From positions 1 to 64,000 of the forward strand of contig JAEUWP010000036.1 of the NCBI GenBank assembly GCA_018524725.1: a stretch of 64,000 nucleotides of DNA, in the 5' to 3' direction. This DNA is from Podaxis mareebaensis (lineage: Eukaryota > Basidiomycota > Agaricomycetes > Agaricales > Agaricaceae). Below, one piece after another: positions 59,266 through 64,000 of the stretch. Every line of letters starts with the position of its first letter. Within the stretch, counting starts at the first letter, position 1. The translations under genes and the position numbers were made by a program. Under the pieces are notes generated by a model. The model was not told where the DNA came from and made no database searches. It saw only the letters and a list, made by a program, of their open reading frames with translations.

Positions 59266-60016
59266 GGTAGAGTGCGTGTTGTGTCAGTTCGTTTGTGGGA
59301 TTCGTCGTGCTGTTTAGCCTCTTCCAACGCAAAATATATGAGACATCATAGGCTTGGCTCTGGGAGTCGTCGTCAAATATGATGTAAGAGACTCCAACGG
59401 ATAATGTGATGGTCTCGTAGGCATAAAATAAGACCACCGAGGCTCGTTCATATGGCGCTATCGCACCGCACATTGGAGAGGTGCGATAGCAAATCCAATT
59501 ATGCGGGGACGGTGATCCGGATATGGGAAAAGTGCGGGGAATTTGTCAGATCGAGCGCGGGACGGCTTGGTCTATTTATGGACTGGCACCCTGACAGCCT
59601 GGCATCAGTCCTATCTTGCTTTCTGACCAGCACATCCTCACCGCCCCTGCCTTTTGCCTATCTGGCTCATAGGCCGTTGTTCAACCGCGCGACTTGTTAC
59701 CTTGGTGTACACTGCGCCCTTTCACTATACCCGATTTTTAGGTAGTGGAACCTAGATTTGAACACGAAATTTTGGATACGCTGCGATGGTAGGTCGCCCT
59801 TTTCTTGTTCGGTTCGGACCCTTGTACTCGTTCATCGCGGGAGATCAACACGAGAAATGTCAAGGTCTCCCTTCTATCACCCGCCACCGCTTCCGTCCGC
59901 TGCTATTTGTATTGCAACCTATGAAGACGAAATGTTGACTCACATCATTCCATTGCGTTCAGCCGACGCAGGTACAGAAACGACCCTCGACAACGGATGG
60001 ACTCCAGTCATCTCAC
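59266..60016. other. Divergent intergenic region
   Basis: Upstream DNA of the small minus-strand gene and of the gene at 60,017. A frame at 59,758-60,078 runs into the next gene's first exon in another phase and is probably its leader. Confidence 0.4.
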
Positions 60017-60992
60017 ATGGGCGTGGACAAGTTCCCGTCCTCCATCCCGCAAGACCCCACGCACCATCCGTCCTGTGACCCCCGAACCAAGTTTAACCTC
60101 CAACACCGGGAAGCTTTGAGGCTTGCCTTGGGAAGCATTCTGGCGCCCGTGAGTATTTTCTCTTTCGATTGGTAATGGAATGGCGTGCTCAAATGGCATT
60201 GCAGAAGCGCCCATCTATGCCTGGTTCGCGGTCCTCTTCGGGTACTGCGAGCCCTGCGTACTCTTTCTCAGGATCCTCTGGATCATATACACCCGCGACA
60301 CCGCCAAGCGTGCCCCATACACCTTCATTGGATTCTCATGAACATCCATACTCAAGGGTTCATCATCCACATCCGCATTATCATCCTGCACACCCACCCT
60401 CGAAGCTAGGCCGCGTGGTGAGTTTACATGATGTGATAAGGATCGACCTGGGCCTTTACAATCTTTGATATAGGAGTCACATCCAGATGCCTCACAGACA
60501 GACGCCACGGCTTCAATACCAACGTCATCAACACCTCCTGTTCAACATGTATCCCTTCCTCTGGGTCCACCCCACCCCTTAATTCGTAGTCGATCCCAAA
60601 ACCCATCTAATCCGCCATCCTCTCGTACGAGTCCGCGACTGCAACCTACCACCCCTCCCGTTACACCTCCAGCAATAATAGTAACCGATACTGAAGATCT
60701 TGGTACTTCGCTGCCGCCCCCAGCACATCCAGTGGCGACAACGAGTAATGGTGATGGAGGTAAGATTAATGCAGTGGAGATGGCGCAGAGTACGTCCACG
60801 TCTGATGATGTACCCGTACCAGCTGCTGCTGGGACCCAGGCTGCCACTGCTGCCACGGCAGGAACGGGAACTCCGAATCAGAACCAATGTGGAAGTGGGC
60901 AGAGTGGGGCGGGAACGCCAAGAGCGAAATTTATTCAAACGTTGCAGGGTAAAAGCGCTTGGGATGCCTTGATTCATGGTTCGTTCTCGTGA
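60017..60992 (+). CDS. Conserved Ser/Pro/Thr-rich protein of unknown function
   Basis: Exons 60017-60148, 60205-60417 and 60474-60992 give 287 residues. The start MGVDKFPSSIPQDPTHHPSC precedes a short helix (FNLQHREALRLALGSILAPK). A long disordered middle follows, with a His-rich patch (HHPHPHYHPAHPP) and many SP/TP sites that could be phosphorylated. The C-terminal block AKFIQTLQGKSAWDALIHGS looks ordered and conserved, perhaps a binding motif. No catalytic domain is seen. I am fairly sure of the gene, not of a role. Confidence 0.7.
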
Positions 60993-61422
60993 TGTTGATC
61001 ATCATCGAGCGCTGTGTAAATAGTTGTATATTGTTTTGCGCAAAAGGTGCGTTCGAGAACGGGAGGACAATTGACCTTGTTCTCGTTTGCTTTCAAATGT
61101 GTTATGTTTTCTGTTTTGACGGCACCACACCCACCTCCTACCTACTTCCGACTTGTGATAAATAGTATTGTTCCATCTGTCCTGTTCGTAGCATGTTATA
61201 TGTATGTTGTATTGATAGTGTGTGGTTTTGAGCGTTGTATTACTACTCGTCAATAAGTGTTTGTTGTCCATTCGGCCATGTCTGAGGTTATGACGGTATT
61301 ACGACAAGTCTCCGGATTTCGGCTATTCCCTCCGAATGACATGTCCCAAATCAGGAAATCGGATAACACATTGAATTTGTGATTTAGATTAAAGCACTGA
61401 TCACAATTTGCGCCAACTGCTA
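60993..61422. other. Intergenic, no gene recognised
   Basis: 3' flank of the gene at 60,017 and upstream DNA of ADE13; no ORF with support. Confidence 0.4.
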
Positions 61423-61444
61423 CCCCCCCCCCCCCCCCCCCCCC
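61423..61444 (+). repeat. Homopolymer of 22 C
   Basis: Uninterrupted run of 22 C residues 57 bases before the ADE13 start codon, the longest homopolymer I noticed in the window. Confidence 0.95.
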
Positions 61445-61500
61445 GACCTTCTTGCTGGTCAGATTAATTTATAGCTAACTATCGTCTGGAAAGAACAAAT

Positions 61501-63548
61501 ATGGATCTGTATGACACGTACCAGACGCCTCTGTCCAGGTGAGTCGATGATGAACGAGGCTGGTTGAATGGTGAAGAGGCGAACTGATGATGGTTTGTTG
61601 TAGCCGCTACGCGAGCAAGGAGATGGCACACCTGTTTTCACCTGCCGTCAGTCTTTGACCAATGCCCATTAGTATTAAGGTTCTATGTGCAGGTTGGCTG
61701 ACAATTTTCTCGGCTTGCAAAATAGATGCGCTTCCGCACCTGGAGGCAGTTGTGGCTCAACCTCGCTATCGCAGAAAAAGAACTTGGACTGCCGATCTCT
61801 GATGAAGCTATCGAACAGATGAGGAACAATCTCGTCGGTTTTTTTCACTTCCAGTATATATCTTATTATTAAATTCTGATTATTCTTTGGGTTATCCTAT
61901 AGGAGCTGACCCCTGAGCAATTCGAGGTTGCTGCCATGGAAGAAAAGAAACGTAGGCATGACGTTATGGCCCATGTTCATACATTTGGCAAGGTTGCGCC
62001 CGCTGCTGCTGGCATCATCCAGTACATCGTTTTTATTTCTTTATGACTTCGAGACTCTGATGACCTGTTTCTCGAAATAGCCTCGGCGCTACATCGTGCT
62101 ATGTCACGGAGTACGTCCACTCCCACCGTCACTTACTCACCCGTTCACTCACTCACTTCCAACAGCAACGCCGACCTCATCTTCCTCCGCATAGGCCTAA
62201 CCTACCTCATCCGCTCTCTCGGCGTCCTCATCTCCCGTCTCTCCGCATTCGCAGCCGAACACCGTGCCCTCCCCACGCTTGGTTTCACGCACTTCCAACC
62301 TGCGCAGTTGACAACTGTTGGCAAGCGCGCGACGCTATGGATCCAGGAGTTGTTATGGGATTTGAGGAACATTAAGAGGGTTAGGGATGATTTGGGTTTC
62401 AGGGGTGTGAAGGGTACTACGGGAACTCAGGCTAGCTTTTTGGCGTTGTTTGATGGTGATCATGAAAAGGTGAGTGGGAGGGGTTTGGTATGTGCGTGTT
62501 AGTATGAAGTTTCTGAATGTTTTGTCCTGGTTGCTTTTTTTATTTTTTCTTTGGTTAGGTTGAGCAACTTGACAAGCTCGTAACCAAACTCTCGGGCTTC
62601 GATTATGCCTACCCTGTCACCTCGCAAACTTATTCGCGCAAGATTGATATCGACGTCTTGGCTCCTTTGGCGTCGTTGGGTGCTACTGCGCACAAGATTG
62701 CTACTGATCTGAGATTGCTAGCCAACCTGAAGGTTCGTTCCTGCGTGGTTGCGGTTTACTGTGAGGCGTTAATGGACGGTTGTTGTAGGAAATTGAGGAG
62801 CCCTTCGAGTCCACGCAGATTGGAAGTTCTGCTATGGCGTACAAGCGTAACCCCATGCGCTCAGAGCGTGTTTGCAGCCTTTCTCGTCACCTTATGGTGC
62901 TTCATCAAAATGCGCTTATGACTTCGAGCGTCCAGTGGTTCGAGCGCACGCTCGATGATAGGTACCGTCTCAACGTCTTCACCGTAGAGATTGCTTATTA
63001 TCCTTTCTTTTTGCAGTGCCAATCGAAGGATCACTCTCCCCGAGGCTTTCCTCACCGCCGACATTATCTTGTCGACTCTTCAAAATGTTTCTGAGGGTCT
63101 TGTTGTATACCCTAAGGTCATCGCTCGTCGCATTTCCCAGGAGTTGCCTTTCATGGCGACTGAGAATGTTATTATGGCCATGGTCAAGAAAGGTGGTGAT
63201 AGGCAAGAAGCTCACGAGAAGATTCGTGTATGTATCAACTTCATCGCTCCGGAAAGCGTCAATGTCTAAAGTGAATTATTTGATATCATGTAGGTCCTCT
63301 CGCACGAAGCCGGGCACCAGGTCAAGCAGCTTGGCCTCGAGAACGACCTTATTGAGCGCATCAAGGCGGATCCGTACTTTGACCCGATCAAAGACCAACT
63401 CGACGAACTCTTGAACCCTCAGAGTTTCATAGGCCGCGCGCCAGAACAGGTTGATGCGTTTTTGAAGGAGTGGGTTGAGCCCGCCTTGGCGGACGAGGAA
63501 ATTAAAGAGGCGATCGCGAAGAGTCAGAGGGTTGAATTGAATGTCTGA
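61501..63548 (+). CDS. ADE13: Adenylosuccinate lyase
   Basis: Ten exons (61501-61538, 61604-61646, 61726-61833, 61903-62021, 62081-62110, 62166-62469, 62559-62732, 62789-62961, 63017-63227, 63294-63548) give 484 residues, about the length of yeast Ade13. The enzyme cleaves SAICAR and adenylosuccinate with release of fumarate, in purine synthesis in the cytosol. Landmarks: [51 protein letters not shown] (catalytic-site His), [47 protein letters not shown], and the fumarase/lyase superfamily signature [15 protein letters not shown]. All intron joins close in phase. Confidence 0.97.
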
Positions 63549-64000
63549 AGTGGGACTTTTGGAAGCGAACAAAAATGACCGTGGTAGTGTGCAAAACATA
63601 GAACTGTATACTTATCTCCTGTTCAATGATATAGGGCCGAAAGATCAAAAGGACCGAGAATATGAATTATATTATCCCCGCTGTTTTGAAGGCCTTTGCA
63701 GAAAAGTTGCCTTTTGATTCACCTCAGCCTTCAGACCGGAGAGTCAACAACCAACTGCTGGTAGCACGTCAATCCCTGCTCGGATCCTTTCTCATAAAGA
63801 GGACTTTCCGTCATGGTGAGCAGCCAGACTACTTGTAGGGACATGACGACCATCGAGCTATCCGTTATCTAGGTGTTTGCGATTGGTGTCTTCTCTTCTC
63901 ATACATGACATATCCTTCTTGAGAAACTGAATTAAATTCTAGGCAAAGGTATGATCTACCTGGAGAGCACCTAATCATTTCCAACCAAGAACCAGAATTA
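63549..64000. other. Downstream of ADE13, no gene recognised
   Basis: 3' flank only; the window ends before any further gene can be seen. Confidence 0.4.

Noticed and set aside
1..64000. Transposons, tRNA genes, rRNA and CRISPR arrays
   Set aside because: No reverse transcriptase, integrase or transposase motif, no clear tRNA A/B box pair and no spaced direct repeats were seen. tRNA-like GTTCGA words at a few sites lack the rest of the gene.

Overview
The window is nuclear DNA of a filamentous basidiomycete, most likely an Agaricomycete. Genes are split by many introns of about 45-70 bases with GT..AG ends. Products are typically fungal: a KRE6/SKN1 glucan-synthesis protein, a GH3 beta-glucosidase, a PL14-like lyase, a heme-thiolate peroxygenase, an RlpA-like secreted protein, GPI-type Ser/Thr-rich proteins, and conserved housekeeping genes (ADE13, a UBE2S-type E2, an OTU deubiquitinase, an SNF2-RING translocase). 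I saw no clear transposon, tRNA, rRNA or CRISPR array. Exon joins were worked out by hand from splice signals, reading phase and family motifs. Where the phases close exactly I treat the model as good.

Layout. 0-9.4 kb: a small secreted protein, two Ser/Pro-rich single-pass membrane proteins (one with an apparent 1-base frameshift near its start) and the OTU gene. 9.4-24 kb: a segmentally duplicated accessory region. A conserved gene at 9.5-10.6 kb is followed by unit A (about 10.03-13.22 kb) and a diverged tandem copy, unit B (about 13.22-17.9 kb). Unit B and the DNA after it to 18.86 kb have almost no CpG. Units A and B each hold a membrane-protein gene, and three more relatives follow (19.2, 20.9 and 22.8 kb). 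These five form a local family: signal peptide, Ser/Thr stalk, one membrane helix, basic cluster, short predicted coiled coil, and a PPxY motif near the C-terminus that is lost only in B. D shows no helix in its main exon.

24-38 kb: peroxygenase-like gene, an F-box-like gene, a mitochondrial RRM protein, a conserved unknown gene, the UBE2S-type E2, the PL14-like lyase and another conserved unknown gene. 38-40.8 kb is a long gap with nothing recognisable. 40.8-51.3 kb: GH3 beta-glucosidase, RlpA-like secreted protein, a small doubtful gene, the SNF2-RING gene and a GPI-type protein. 52.7-64 kb: a second Ser/Thr-rich surface protein, the SKN1/KRE6 gene, a Cys-containing secreted protein, two small conserved proteins and ADE13.

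The genes do not form one pathway. Two themes recur: wall and surface biology, and ubiquitin biology (OTU protease, UBE2S-type E2, SNF2-RING protein, and PPxY proteins that could recruit a NEDD4/Rsp5 ligase). The second theme is only a co-occurrence. The most unusual feature is the CpG-erased duplicate beside its nearly normal sister copy.
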